64,000 nt of DNA from Bifidobacterium callitrichos DSM 23973 (GCF_000741175.1 NZ_JGYS01000003.1:186001-250000), one strand, 5' to 3'. Counted from the stretch's first letter, positions 48,463 through 57,598 are shown. Made by a program: numbers and translations. The notes: a model not told the origin generated them from the letters alone.

Positions 48463-49170
48463 ATGAAGGATGCAAGAGACGACATCATCAAGGTCATGCT
48501 GGTCGATGACATGCGAGGGGCGCGCACCGGCTTCATGATGATGCTGAACAACGATCCGAACATCATCGTCAGCTCACAGGCCGCGGACGGCGCCCAAGCA
48601 ATCGAGTTCCTACGGCAATCACCGCAGCAACTGCCTGACGTGATTCTGATGGACGTGCGCATGCCCGTCATGGACGGCATAGAGGCGACGGGCATCATCA
48701 AGGAGCAATTCCCCCAAATCCAGATACTGATCCTGACCACATACGATGAGGACGATTACGCCTTCGACGGATTGGCGCGCGGGGCATCCGGATTCCTGCT
48801 CAAGGATGCGACCCCCAAACAGCTACGTGACGCCGTACACGCCGTGCATAACGGAGATGCGGTATTGACACCGAGAATCACCGGTGAAGTGCTCAATCGC
48901 GGGGTTCGGCCCATATCGGACAACACCCGCATCAAGCTGCTACGAAGCCTATTCGACGGACTTTCCAAGCGGGAACGTGAAGTCGCGGAACTCGTGGCGG
49001 CAGGCTTGTCCAATCAGGAAATCGCGGAGCGCCTATTCATCGAAACGACATCGGTACGGCGCACGGTAAGCCGCATATTGGCCAGAATGCACATGCGGGA
49101 CCGGGTTCAAATCGCCATAGCCTGGTATCAATCGGGGCTGGACCAAATAACAGGCGGCAAACCAGCATAA
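48463..49170 (+). CDS. NarL/LuxR-type response regulator 1
   Basis: The 235-residue protein has a receiver (VMLVDDMRGA, phospho-acceptor Asp64 in ILMDVRMP, Lys in FLLKDATP) and a LuxR-type helix-turn-helix (about 165-225, LSKREREVAELVAAGLSNQEIAERL). It forms a pair with kinase 1. Targets are probably the promoters of the ATPase and lasso genes downstream. Confidence 0.92.
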   Translation: MKDARDDIIKVMLVDDMRGARTGFMMMLNNDPNIIVSSQAADGAQAIEFLRQSPQQLPDVILMDVRMPVMDGIEATGIIKEQFPQIQILILTTYDEDDYAFDGLARGASGFLLKDATPKQLRDAVHAVHNGDAVLTPRITGEVLNRGVRPISDNTRIKLLRSLFDGLSKREREVAELVAAGLSNQEIAERLFIETTSVRRTVSRILARMHMRDRVQIAIAWYQSGLDQITGGKPA

Positions 49171-49189
49171 AAATCACGATATTCATCTC

Positions 49190-49240
49190 AAGGATTGTGG
49201 TGTTTGTCATCTTCAGATGACAAACACCACAATCCTTTTA
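49190..49240 (+). terminator. Long perfect hairpin after response regulator 1
   Basis: 22-base perfect arms around TTCA; the inner arm reads TGGTGTTTGTCATC and the tail is TTTTA. It shares 14 identical inner-arm bases with the hairpin at 50135, so the two flank the ATPase gene. Confidence 0.85.
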
Positions 49241-49364
49241 TTGGAGAATAGAGCGAACTGGTTAACTGTCTATGTCCATCGCTCAAGCGAACGGAACAAA
49301 CCTAGCATATATATCACGTCACTTCTGCCATCCCCTAAGATAGGGCAGTATCCAAAAACCGTTA

Positions 49365-49373
49365 GGGGGGGGG
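49365..49373 (+). repeat. G9 homopolymer upstream of the ATPase gene
   Basis: Nine consecutive G, 43 bases before the ATPase start and close to where a promoter or leader should be. The tract could vary in length by slippage. Confidence 0.8.
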
Positions 49374-49416
49374 ACTTCGATTATTGCGGCTCGGGTCAAT
49401 CGAAGAAAGGAAAACG

Positions 49417-50100
49417 ATGTGCCAGCTGCCCGATTCGGCTTCACCCATCATCGCGTTTGAGAACGTCTCATTCAATCATGCCGGTCGCGAATTGCATGGG
49501 ATCTCATTTGCCGCCTATGCAGGTCGAGTCACCGTTCTGATGGGACCGCATGACGCCGGCAAAACAACTGTTCTCCGGATGCTGTTGGGACTGGATATCC
49601 CGGATTCCGGATGCATATCCACCTGTGGCAAACCCTATGGCACATCCCGTATACCAAAAAACGTTGTGAGTGCAATGCCCGAAGCCATTTCACTGTCCCC
49701 GTATTACTCGGCCGGAACCTATCTTCGTTGGAAGGCGCTCTGGGCCGGGACGTCTGATTCGCTTCTTGACGGGATCATTCACATGACCGAACTGCAGAAT
49801 CTTCTCACCGTCAAGCTCCACGATCTCGCTCCGATCGGTGTCCTCAAAATGCGATTCGCTATAGCTCTGCTTCCCAACCCCAAAGCCCTGATCGTAGACG
49901 AACCGCTCCAGGCACTTGATCAATCGGGCACGAATTGGATCTGCGAGCAGATACGGAAGCAGGCGAATCGTGGCGTTGCGGTGCTCATCGCATCCGAACC
50001 GGACGGCAGACTGAAGCCGATTACCGATGATGTTGTGGTACTGGATAAAGGCACCGTGGTAAAAGAGGGTTCCCGCGGCCAGCTCTGGAAGGAAGACTGA
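49417..50100 (+). CDS. Stand-alone ABC ATPase with degenerate signature motif
   Basis: The 227-residue ATPase has Walker A GPHDAGKTT (about 46-54) and Walker B ALIVDEP, with D-loop ALD. The signature helix, however, reads LAPIGVLKMRF instead of LSGGQ. ATG 49417 is preceded by GAAAGGAA. No permease is adjacent. It sits between the two-component system and the lasso precursor, flanked by two hairpins. It may be an immunity ATPase that pairs with a permease elsewhere, or may be losing function. Confidence 0.75.
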   Translation: MCQLPDSASPIIAFENVSFNHAGRELHGISFAAYAGRVTVLMGPHDAGKTTVLRMLLGLDIPDSGCISTCGKPYGTSRIPKNVVSAMPEAISLSPYYSAGTYLRWKALWAGTSDSLLDGIIHMTELQNLLTVKLHDLAPIGVLKMRFAIALLPNPKALIVDEPLQALDQSGTNWICEQIRKQANRGVAVLIASEPDGRLKPITDDVVVLDKGTVVKEGSRGQLWKED

Positions 50101-50134
50101 AAAACGCCGGCGGATCACCCGCTCCCATAGGTCC

Positions 50135-50180
50135 ATGTGTTTGGTGTTTGTCATCCGAAGATGACAAACACCAAACACAT
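50135..50180 (+). terminator. Long perfect hairpin before the lasso precursor
   Basis: 21-base perfect arms around CGAA (inner arm TGGTGTTTGTCATC). It follows the ATPase stop by 34 bases and separates it from the precursor gene, which must then have its own promoter in 50181-50270 or rely on read-through. Confidence 0.82.
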
Positions 50181-50270
50181 TCTTGGATGTACCATCCAAA
50201 TCAGGTTAACTGGAATGGCATGCACCGGCATGCAATCCGGTTCCATATACAGAACATGAGGAGAACGAAG

Positions 50271-50399
50271 ATGAAGGATTATGTGCCTCCTGTCGTTGAG
50301 GTCATCGCATCATTCAAGGAAGCAACCAATGGCGTATGGTTCGGCAACTATGTCGATGTTGGCGGAGCCAAGGCCCCGTTCCCTTGGGGATCGAACTGA
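50271..50399 (+). CDS. Lasso peptide precursor (42 aa)
   Basis: ATG 50271 follows GAGGAGAACGAAG. The leader (1-20) shows the actinobacterial lasso recognition pattern: Tyr4-Val-Pro-Pro (Y-x-x-P), hydrophobic VVEVIASF, and Thr19 at the penultimate leader position. Cleavage after Asn20 gives a 22-residue core beginning GVWFGNYVD and ending PFPWGSN. Gly1 and Asp9 of the core can form the nine-membered macrolactam ring; there is no other Asp/Glu at positions 7-9. There are no cysteines, so it would be a class II lasso peptide. Bulky Phe17 or Trp19 could act as plug residues. Confidence 0.85.
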   Translation: MKDYVPPVVEVIASFKEATNGVWFGNYVDVGGAKAPFPWGSN

Positions 50400-50453
50400 C
50401 CGAAACCCTGCATATATTGATGATCCCTAGCTGTATCAGGATAGGGAAACGTG

Positions 50454-52043
50454 ATGCCGTTTACGCATAAGAACCCAAACCGTACCGTGATTGTCCGCGG
50501 CGGGAAGCCGACGGACCGTTCGAAGCTTCCCGCCTCCATCAGCATCAATGACGAGGGAACATGCGTCCAGGTTCCTCTGTTGAGTGGCGATCGCATGTTC
50601 TGGACCGTCTCCGAAGATGAAGTGCTCCTGTCGGACAGCGCCTTCCGGCTTGCAAGCATCACGAACGCCGATCTTGACCTGGAACGCATCATCATGGATC
50701 TGCTGCCTTCGCTCCCTGACAGCCTGCGAGGGGACAAATCCCCATGGAGGAACATACATTCCGTACCCGCCGCAACCACACTGCACCTCGACAAATCCAA
50801 TAGGCCGCGATATACGAGAGCGGAACCTTCACCCATAAAACATGTTTCAAACGACGTAATTCTGGCATCGCTAAGGAGCCGTTTCCTGACGATCGCGGAT
50901 GAGTGGCGCAATGAGGCACCACTATCCGCCGATGTGTCCGGAGGAGTGGATTCCGCCGCCATCGCATACATCTTCGCCAGTGAGGGGGTTCGTATGCCCC
51001 TGTATCATGAAACACCCGACGATCCAATGAATCAGGATTCCCGATGGGCCGAGCGAATCTCCGAGGACGTTCGGATGCCACTCATCAAAATCGGCCGAGT
51101 CGTGGATGGAAACAGATCATTCGAATCCACAGCCGAATATCCCAACAGAGAGATACCTGAAGAACCGGTCTTCTGGAGCGATATCGAAGGCTATCTCAGC
51201 CGAATCTCCGAAATGGAAGCAGACACAAGCCGTATCCATGTCACGGGTTTCGGAGGAGACGAGCTGTTCGCATCCATGCCATCCTCATCATGGAGTTGTC
51301 TGCGGGAACACCCGCTGCGGCTACGGGACATTCGAAGACAATACAGCGCCGATTACCGGGTCCCACCCTATCAGGCAATTCTCGATCTGACCGACAGCAC
51401 CGATCTGCATGAGGAATTACGGTCATCGCTCCTGGACGCGGAACAAGATCATGGCCATCGCTCCTCGCCTTGTGGATGGCACGATGCCATACGCATTCCC
51501 GAATTCCTGACCGCGAAAGCCAGGGATACCCTATATGGCGCCATTGAATCACAATTGAAACACGCCGACATTCGGCCATTAAGCCCCGACCGAAGCCGTC
51601 ATCAGGCGCTCTACTCTCTGTCAATGCAGGCACGAATGCTCAATCAGGTTAATCGGACGTTCGCCTCCGACGACATAACGTTCCGCTCCCCCTACCTGGA
51701 CCGTGGAATCGTGGGCTATGCGCTATGCGCCCCAATCAGTGCACGCACCGAGGGAAATCTACACAAAGCCGTATTGTACCGGGCGCTCAAGGGTATAGTC
51801 CCCGAAACGATATTCCGGCGTCCCGTCAAAGGCGATCACTCATATTCACTGTATCTGGCATGGCAACGCTCGAAAGACACGCTGCTCGACTCAATCGCCG
51901 GCGGAGTGCTGGACGAAGAAGGACTGATCGATATACCAGCCGTACGGCGTCGAGCTTCCATGCCGATGCCTGACATCACGTTTCTGTTTGAAATGCAACG
52001 AGTCGCGGCAGTGGAAAGGTGGCTAAGACATGCAAACCGATAA
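50454..52043 (+). CDS. Lasso peptide cyclase (asparagine-synthetase-like, C protein)
   Basis: The 529-residue protein has an inactive N-terminal glutaminase-like region (no Cys2) and a C-terminal synthetase domain with the PP-loop SADVSGGVDSAA (about 157-168) and FRRPVKGDHSYSLY near the end. It adenylates the Asp side chain and closes the ring on Gly1. ATG 50454 is preferred over the adjacent GTG 50451. It overlaps the B1 gene by 14 bases. Confidence 0.9.
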   Translation: MPFTHKNPNRTVIVRGGKPTDRSKLPASISINDEGTCVQVPLLSGDRMFWTVSEDEVLLSDSAFRLASITNADLDLERIIMDLLPSLPDSLRGDKSPWRNIHSVPAATTLHLDKSNRPRYTRAEPSPIKHVSNDVILASLRSRFLTIADEWRNEAPLSADVSGGVDSAAIAYIFASEGVRMPLYHETPDDPMNQDSRWAERISEDVRMPLIKIGRVVDGNRSFESTAEYPNREIPEEPVFWSDIEGYLSRISEMEADTSRIHVTGFGGDELFASMPSSSWSCLREHPLRLRDIRRQYSADYRVPPYQAILDLTDSTDLHEELRSSLLDAEQDHGHRSSPCGWHDAIRIPEFLTAKARDTLYGAIESQLKHADIRPLSPDRSRHQALYSLSMQARMLNQVNRTFASDDITFRSPYLDRGIVGYALCAPISARTEGNLHKAVLYRALKGIVPETIFRRPVKGDHSYSLYLAWQRSKDTLLDSIAGGVLDEEGLIDIPAVRRRASMPMPDITFLFEMQRVAAVERWLRHANR

Positions 52044-52302
52044 CACGATGGCGAACACCAGCCTGAAAGACCAGATATCCCTATATCCCAAAGAGGGAGG
52101 GGCAATCGTATTCGTCAACGACACCGGCGAATACCTGCAGGTCAACGAAATAGGCCGAATCATCCTCGACGGTCTGATGCACGGCAAAACCGTCGAGGAT
52201 TGCATGAACGCAATCGCCGAAGAATATCAGACCGACAGACAAATCATCGTCCGGGATACGGAACGATTCCTCGCCGATATAGGGAAGCACGTGCGCCTAT
52301 GA
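52030..52302 (+). CDS. Lasso RRE protein (PqqD-like, B1)
   Basis: The 90-residue protein has the PqqD/RRE winged fold: GGAIVFVNDTGEYLQVNEIGRIILDGLMHGKT, then a helical end. It binds the precursor leader (Y-x-x-P motif) and presents it to the protease. The start lies inside the cyclase gene, and its stop overlaps the B2 start by ATGA. Confidence 0.87.
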   Translation: MQTDNTMANTSLKDQISLYPKEGGAIVFVNDTGEYLQVNEIGRIILDGLMHGKTVEDCMNAIAEEYQTDRQIIVRDTERFLADIGKHVRL

Positions 52303-52727
52303 GTATCCCTCTACAGCCGGAAGCAACCACACGCGTCAACTTTCACGACCGCCTGGTGGCGCTGATTGCCATCATTATCGGAAGACGGATGGAACGACAA
52401 CGAATCGGAAAGTTCTGCCGCCGGCTTGAAACGTGGTCCGAACGGTATCCGCCAGCCGATGCCGACATGGCGAAGCGTTACCGCAACGCCGTATGTTCGG
52501 TAAGCCGCAGATGCCGCAGCCAGCAGGGTTGTCTGCTTCGGTCGCTCTCCACGGCGGCGGCATGCCGCATATCTCGCCGATCCGTCACATGGTGCACCGG
52601 GTTCACCGATCGTCCCTTTCGCGCACACGCCTGGGTCGAAGCCAACGGCATACCCATCGGCGAACCTGATGCCGTCAGACGGTACACCATCACCAGAACC
52701 AGTTCCGAACGGAAAGATACGCAATGA
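52299..52727 (+). CDS. Lasso leader protease (transglutaminase-like, B2)
   Basis: The 142-residue protein keeps the B2 signature: catalytic Cys in QQGCLLRSLS (about 74), His in FRAHAWVEANGIPIGE (about 110), and the following acidic residue. It removes the leader after Asn20 of the precursor. ATG 52299 overlaps B1; its stop overlaps the transporter start by ATGA. The N-terminus contains one hydrophobic helix. Confidence 0.87.
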   Translation: MSIPLQPEATTRVNFHDRLVALIAIIIGRRMERQRIGKFCRRLETWSERYPPADADMAKRYRNAVCSVSRRCRSQQGCLLRSLSTAAACRISRRSVTWCTGFTDRPFRAHAWVEANGIPIGEPDAVRRYTITRTSSERKDTQ

Positions 52728-54496
52728 CCGCCAACGACCCGGACGACACCATGCACATGAAACATGCCTCCATGTACAATCTGATTTCTCCTCTCCGAAA
52801 ATACCGAGGACGGCTGGCACTCATCCTATGTCTTGGAGCCATAGGAGCCGTTATGACGCTGCTCGTGCCTAAGTACATGACCAACTTCTTCCAGAATGGT
52901 GTATTCCAGGTTCCCCAGTGGCCCGTCATTGCCGGAATGCTGTTACTCGTCACCGCTTCAGGAGCTATATCAGCCCTACAGAACTACCAATTGCAGAGCA
53001 CAGGGGAGGATATCGTAAGGGATGCTCGTCTCGCACTAAGCAAACACCTGCTACGTCTGCCCATACGCGAATACGATCAACGTGACTCCGGCGACCTGCT
53101 CAGCCGTGTCGGCAACGACACCTCACAACTGCGTAATGCATTCATGCAGTGCACATCAGCCCTTGCATCAGGTTTCATCACCGTCATCGGTTCCGCTGCG
53201 TTTATGGCAATGCTTGACCCGATCCTATTCGGCACAGCGATCACCTTGCTCCTTACGGTATTCACGCTCATGCTGCTGTCCGCTAAATTCATCGAACGAG
53301 CAAGCTATGACAGCCAATACACGCTCGGCGACCTTACCTCCACGCTCAATCGTGATCTCGCCGGCATCCGCACCATACGCGCTTCAAACGGCTTCGAGAA
53401 CGAGAATAAGGTTATTGCCGCCTTGATCAACCGCGTCCGCCTGTCCGGACTCAAGATTGCCAAAATCCAGTCGATCGTCAATCCACTGGCCACGATAGCC
53501 CTGCAACTCGCAGCTATCATTGTGTTCGGTCTGGGATTATGGCGCGTAACCACAGGGCTGCTATCCGTAGAGAAACTTACTCAGTTCATCATGTTGCTGT
53601 TCATCAGCATCTCACCGCTCAGCCAGATCATTTACGCAGGCTCACAAATCGGCAATTCAATGGCCGCAATGAACCGTATACGGGAAATATTGGATATTCC
53701 CGAAGAAAAGGACTCTGACACCGTCGTCGCAACAATCAATGAACATATGCCGCTGGCACACAGCGGGCCCCGTCCGCCAGCGGTGGAATTCCAACACGTC
53801 TACTTCTCCTATGGATCCAAACCAATTCTGCGTGACCTGAATCTCTCCATATCCCAAGGAAGTGTCACGGCACTTGTCGGGCCCTCAGGGGCAGGGAAAA
53901 GCACGATCCTGCAACTTATCGAACGTTTCTATGATCCTTCCAGCGGAAATATCAATGTACTCGGTAAGGACATAACAACCTGTGATCGAGACGATTTACG
54001 CAGCCACATCGCATACGTGGAACAGGATTCACCGGCACTGTCCGGTAGCATACGAGAGAACCTACTTCTCGGATCAAACGATTGTAGCGATGATGAATGC
54101 CGACGGGTATTGGAATCCGTGAATCTCTCCCATCTGCTAGATCGATCCGACAAAGGTCTTGATATGCAGATAGGGGAAAACGGAATCATGCTATCAGGCG
54201 GAGAACGCCAAAGACTCGCCATAGCCCGCGCCCTTCTTTCCACGGCAAAAATCATCCTGCTCGACGAAGCCACCGCAAACCTGGACGCCGATAACGAACG
54301 CCTTATCACTCAGCTATTGACTCAGGTAGAAGGCCGCACTTTTATTATCGTTGCGCATCGACTCGCCACGATAATTGACTCCGATCTTATATATGTACTT
54401 AATCAAGGGCGGATTATCGGATCGGGAACCCATAAACAACTTTTTAAAACGGCACCATTTTATCGCAATCTCGCAACGGAACAATATATCTCATAG
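52724..54496 (+). CDS. ABC exporter of the lasso operon (D protein)
   Basis: The 590-residue half-transporter has six membrane helices (about 27-320) and an ATPase domain with Walker A GPSGAGKST, signature MLSGGERQR and Walker B IILLDEAT. No N-terminal peptidase domain. It is translationally coupled to B2, so it exports the mature lasso peptide and probably gives immunity. It could also serve the lanthipeptide, whose set has no obvious dedicated exporter of this type. Confidence 0.92.
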   Translation: MTANDPDDTMHMKHASMYNLISPLRKYRGRLALILCLGAIGAVMTLLVPKYMTNFFQNGVFQVPQWPVIAGMLLLVTASGAISALQNYQLQSTGEDIVRDARLALSKHLLRLPIREYDQRDSGDLLSRVGNDTSQLRNAFMQCTSALASGFITVIGSAAFMAMLDPILFGTAITLLLTVFTLMLLSAKFIERASYDSQYTLGDLTSTLNRDLAGIRTIRASNGFENENKVIAALINRVRLSGLKIAKIQSIVNPLATIALQLAAIIVFGLGLWRVTTGLLSVEKLTQFIMLLFISISPLSQIIYAGSQIGNSMAAMNRIREILDIPEEKDSDTVVATINEHMPLAHSGPRPPAVEFQHVYFSYGSKPILRDLNLSISQGSVTALVGPSGAGKSTILQLIERFYDPSSGNINVLGKDITTCDRDDLRSHIAYVEQDSPALSGSIRENLLLGSNDCSDDECRRVLESVNLSHLLDRSDKGLDMQIGENGIMLSGGERQRLAIARALLSTAKIILLDEATANLDADNERLITQLLTQVEGRTFIIVAHRLATIIDSDLIYVLNQGRIIGSGTHKQLFKTAPFYRNLATEQYIS

Positions 54497-54867
54497 CTAA
54501 AAGAAATTTGGCGATTTATTACAATAATTCCTCATCTAACTATAAAATATAGTTATTTTATATATGCTGCATATATATCACTTTTCACCGATTACAACCG
54601 ATTGGACATCTACACAAAATACACTATGTTCCGCTAGGTCAAATAAGCAACACTCTGACTAACTCTATAACAAATACAGACATAAACTATACAAAAAATG
54701 TATATATCATCATATGATGACAAGGCCGACGACTGGACGGAAATCTATATCGACTCTTATCTCTTGTCATCTGGAGATGACAGATAACCCATAACGGGTC
54801 GCGCGGCACGCGAATAGGTGATGTAATAAAAATGTCATAAGCCATTAATAAGGAAAGAGACAGAATC
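54497..54867. promoter_or_regulatory. A+T-rich spacer between lasso and lanthipeptide genes
   Basis: 371 bases without a gene. It holds a weak terminator AACTATA-AAA-TATAGTT followed by ATTTTATAT (54538-54563), the 14-base palindrome TCATCATATGATGA (54707-54720), and the hairpin TGTCATC-TGGA-GATGACA (54765-54782). The promoter of lanKC should be here. The palindrome is a candidate regulator site. Confidence 0.55.
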
Positions 54868-57420
54868 GTGCCCATCGACCTAAAATATATCCCATTCTGT
54901 CAGTCCAACAGTTCCTTCTATGAGCCACCAGATCGTCAATCTTCGCCAAGACTTGATGATGAAATTCACTTTCCAAATAATTGGAAGATATATAAAGGTA
55001 CCCCATGGACAAATTGTCGTCCTAGTAATGTTAAAATTCCGGAACAGGGATGGAAGATTCACATCTCGGCAACTCTTTGGAATTATGAAAAGATATTAAG
55101 AGAAGTATCAAATTATTGTTTTTCAAAAAAAGTCGCATTTAAATATCTATCAACAAAAGCTGATTTTTTTGATCAAAACAGTAAATATACCGATAGGGCT
55201 GCTGCCGGAAAATATATTACAATATATCCAGTAAACGAATTGGAGTTTCATTCTACTCTCAATGGGTTAGACGACATTATTGGGAATGAGTCAGGACCCT
55301 ATATCCTTTCGGATAGACGTTGGAGGAACGGGCCTATATTCTATCGCTTCGGCGCTTTTATCCCGCCTAAGGATAAGACAAAATATATAAGTGTATTGAA
55401 AAGGCCCGACGGAGTCGAGGAGGAAGATGTACGTCGTCCTACCTTTATCGTGCCGGATTGGGTGAAAATACCGGAATTTCTACACGAATCCATAGAATCT
55501 CAATCTATACCATTCCCATTCGAGATGAAATCAGCTATGCATTTTTCATGCGGTGGAGGTGTGTATACCGCAGAGGCGTTGACGGATGAATACGTTTCAA
55601 AAGGAACTATCGTTGTACTAAAGGAGGCGCGACCATATACGGCGCTTGATTCCGACGGCCATGATGCTGTATATCGTTTGAAGCACGAAGAACATGTCTT
55701 ATCCGAATTACAAGATACGGGCTTTGTGCCTCAGGTATTCGGAATGTTTAGAGCATGGGAAAACCTTTATCTCGTGATGGAGAAAATACCAGGGAACAAC
55801 CTTAAGCATGAATGCATGCTTAGAACTCCCATACTAAAGCCAGCTCCTTGGAAACTAGATAATGCTGCCTTTGGGCAATGGGTTGATCATACCGTTTCAC
55901 AGCTTGATAAAGCAATGTCGCTCTTTCATCGACACGGATGGCTTCTTGGTGATATTCACCCTAAAAATATCATTATGGAAAACGGAGTTAATCCTAAATT
56001 TATTGATTTTGAATTCGCGCACAAAATGGATAAAGGATGGCGAATTAAACAAATAGCACCAGGATATGGTCCTCTGACAGGGTTTACCGGCACCGACGCA
56101 GATTTTTGTTCATTAGGGTTGCTGGAGTTAGATATGCTTCTTCCTCAAGCCACCATTACAGATCAGGGCAATGAAGGAAGCATTATACGAATCGCTAGAC
56201 ACGCGCAGAGTCATCTCGATATTAACGAAGACTCCATCGAATCTATAATTCAAAAGACATCTAAAAATACTCAGCTATCCTTGGATCAGCGAGCTGTCAA
56301 TCTCGCTTCTATTGAAGATTTAATACATGGACTAGCTCGGGGAATAAAGGCACACCTTCATTTTGATGAAGGCGCTACAGTTGCTCTACCCGGTGATATA
56401 GAACTATTTGGCCCTAATGCTGTACAAGCCTCGGTGGGATACCCTTATGGCGTTGCGGGTGCTTTGTCGACGTTAGCTTTGGCAGGTGATCCAATAGATT
56501 CCGCATCGGTTCAAAAAGCATCTCAATGGATTTTAAATCATCTTTCGGGCGTTAAAAACCGAGGATTCGCCGGCAAAGATGGTTTGGAGTATGGCTTACG
56601 CATGGCGGGATTTGATGAACTCGCTCGAGAAGCACATTCTTTGCCCGTGGCAAACCCCATTAATCCTACTTATTGGTCCGGATGGGCTGGCGTCGGCCTA
56701 AATGACCTAAGTATCGGGTCGAATAAATCATATGATGAACTATTTTTAGCCTCATCAAAGTTGCAGAACATGCTTACCAACGATGTCGAATGTGAATCCG
56801 CTGGATTATTATATGGCTGGTCTGGCGCGGCCTTATTGTGGGCCGAAATCTATAGAACGGTTGATCGAGATGAAAAATATGTGGATTATGCACTACATGC
56901 AATACAAAACGATATTAAAAAATGTGTTTTGACCCAAAATATGACCATGGAATACGATGAAAAGTGGAGAACTCTGCCATATCTGGGAACCGGGTCATGC
57001 GGTATTGCAATCGCTTTATATGCCTTGCGAAAAGCGACCGGAGAATGTCTCTTGGACAAAGAGTATGAGTCCCTAGTTCGCGCATGCACCTACTATCAGT
57101 GTGCACAGGGAACATACGCATATGGTATGTCAGGCTTTTTGACTTTTCTGAATGCAAAGGACGATAAAAGCAAGCTGGAATATCAGGTAATTAACTCATA
57201 TTGCGATTCTCTTCGACTATTTATCATTCCAAGTAAAGGCGGTTTTTATGTCCGAGGAAATCAAGGACTAAAACTGTCGTGTGATTTTCTGACCGGATCC
57301 GCCGGAGTCCTCGGATCTCTTGCCGCACTCCAGGGGAAATGGTCAGGCATACCGTTCCTGTCATGGAACGATTCCTTAGATATTAGAAAGGAGGTGCACA
57401 ATGGGAAACAACGTTCTTGA
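54868..57420 (+). CDS. lanKC: Class III lanthionine synthetase LanKC
   Basis: The 850-residue enzyme has an N-terminal lyase-like region (about 1-215), a Ser/Thr-kinase-like domain (about 225-420: GTIVVLKEARP with the ATP Lys, catalytic loop LLGDIHPKNII, FIDFEFA), and a LanC-like cyclase (about 500-845: GVAGALSTLAL, YGWSGAALLW, LGTGSCGIAIALY, LTGSAGVLGSLAAL). Zinc ligands of class I/II cyclases are not evident, as expected for class III. The start is GTG 54868 after AAGGAAAGAGA. Strongly A+T-rich compared with the rest of the window. It phosphorylates and eliminates Ser/Thr, then forms (methyl)lanthionine or labionin on the precursor. Confidence 0.9.
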   Translation: MPIDLKYIPFCQSNSSFYEPPDRQSSPRLDDEIHFPNNWKIYKGTPWTNCRPSNVKIPEQGWKIHISATLWNYEKILREVSNYCFSKKVAFKYLSTKADFFDQNSKYTDRAAAGKYITIYPVNELEFHSTLNGLDDIIGNESGPYILSDRRWRNGPIFYRFGAFIPPKDKTKYISVLKRPDGVEEEDVRRPTFIVPDWVKIPEFLHESIESQSIPFPFEMKSAMHFSCGGGVYTAEALTDEYVSKGTIVVLKEARPYTALDSDGHDAVYRLKHEEHVLSELQDTGFVPQVFGMFRAWENLYLVMEKIPGNNLKHECMLRTPILKPAPWKLDNAAFGQWVDHTVSQLDKAMSLFHRHGWLLGDIHPKNIIMENGVNPKFIDFEFAHKMDKGWRIKQIAPGYGPLTGFTGTDADFCSLGLLELDMLLPQATITDQGNEGSIIRIARHAQSHLDINEDSIESIIQKTSKNTQLSLDQRAVNLASIEDLIHGLARGIKAHLHFDEGATVALPGDIELFGPNAVQASVGYPYGVAGALSTLALAGDPIDSASVQKASQWILNHLSGVKNRGFAGKDGLEYGLRMAGFDELAREAHSLPVANPINPTYWSGWAGVGLNDLSIGSNKSYDELFLASSKLQNMLTNDVECESAGLLYGWSGAALLWAEIYRTVDRDEKYVDYALHAIQNDIKKCVLTQNMTMEYDEKWRTLPYLGTGSCGIAIALYALRKATGECLLDKEYESLVRACTYYQCAQGTYAYGMSGFLTFLNAKDDKSKLEYQVINSYCDSLRLFIIPSKGGFYVRGNQGLKLSCDFLTGSAGVLGSLAALQGKWSGIPFLSWNDSLDIRKEVHNGKQRS

Positions 57421-57535
57421 TTTTCAAATCTTGACTGCTGACGGCGAAACGGATGATGCAGCACGTATCAGCACGTTTAGCTTCAATGGCCCCTGCCCGG
57501 GCCTGCCGAGTACCTTGACCTACAGCAACTGCTGA
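57401..57535 (+). CDS. Class III lanthipeptide precursor (44 aa)
   Basis: The gene starts inside the lanKC 3' end (20-base overlap), with AGGAGG 7 bases before ATG 57401. The leader has VLDFQIL, a version of the LLDLQ-type helix motif recognised by class III synthetases, then an acidic stretch (ADGETDD). The core contains two modules: STFSFNGPC and STLTYSNC. Both fit the Ser-x-x-Ser/Thr-x(3-5)-Cys labionin/lanthionine pattern, and the last resembles the C-terminal SSLSITTC of the SapB precursor. The core region is notably G+C-richer than the synthetase gene. Confidence 0.87.
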   Translation: MGNNVLDFQILTADGETDDAARISTFSFNGPCPGLPSTLTYSNC

Positions 57536-57541
57536 CAAGAC

Positions 57542-57586
57542 AAGTGTCTGGCACCAATTCGCAAAATTGATGCCAGACACTTTTGC
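57542..57586 (+). terminator. Terminator or attenuator after the lanthipeptide precursor
   Basis: 12-base perfect arms AAGTGTCTGGCA and TGCCAGACACTT with a 17-base loop and following TT. It would give more precursor mRNA than downstream peptidase mRNA. Confidence 0.8.
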
Positions 57587-57598
57587 AATGGAGTAACT

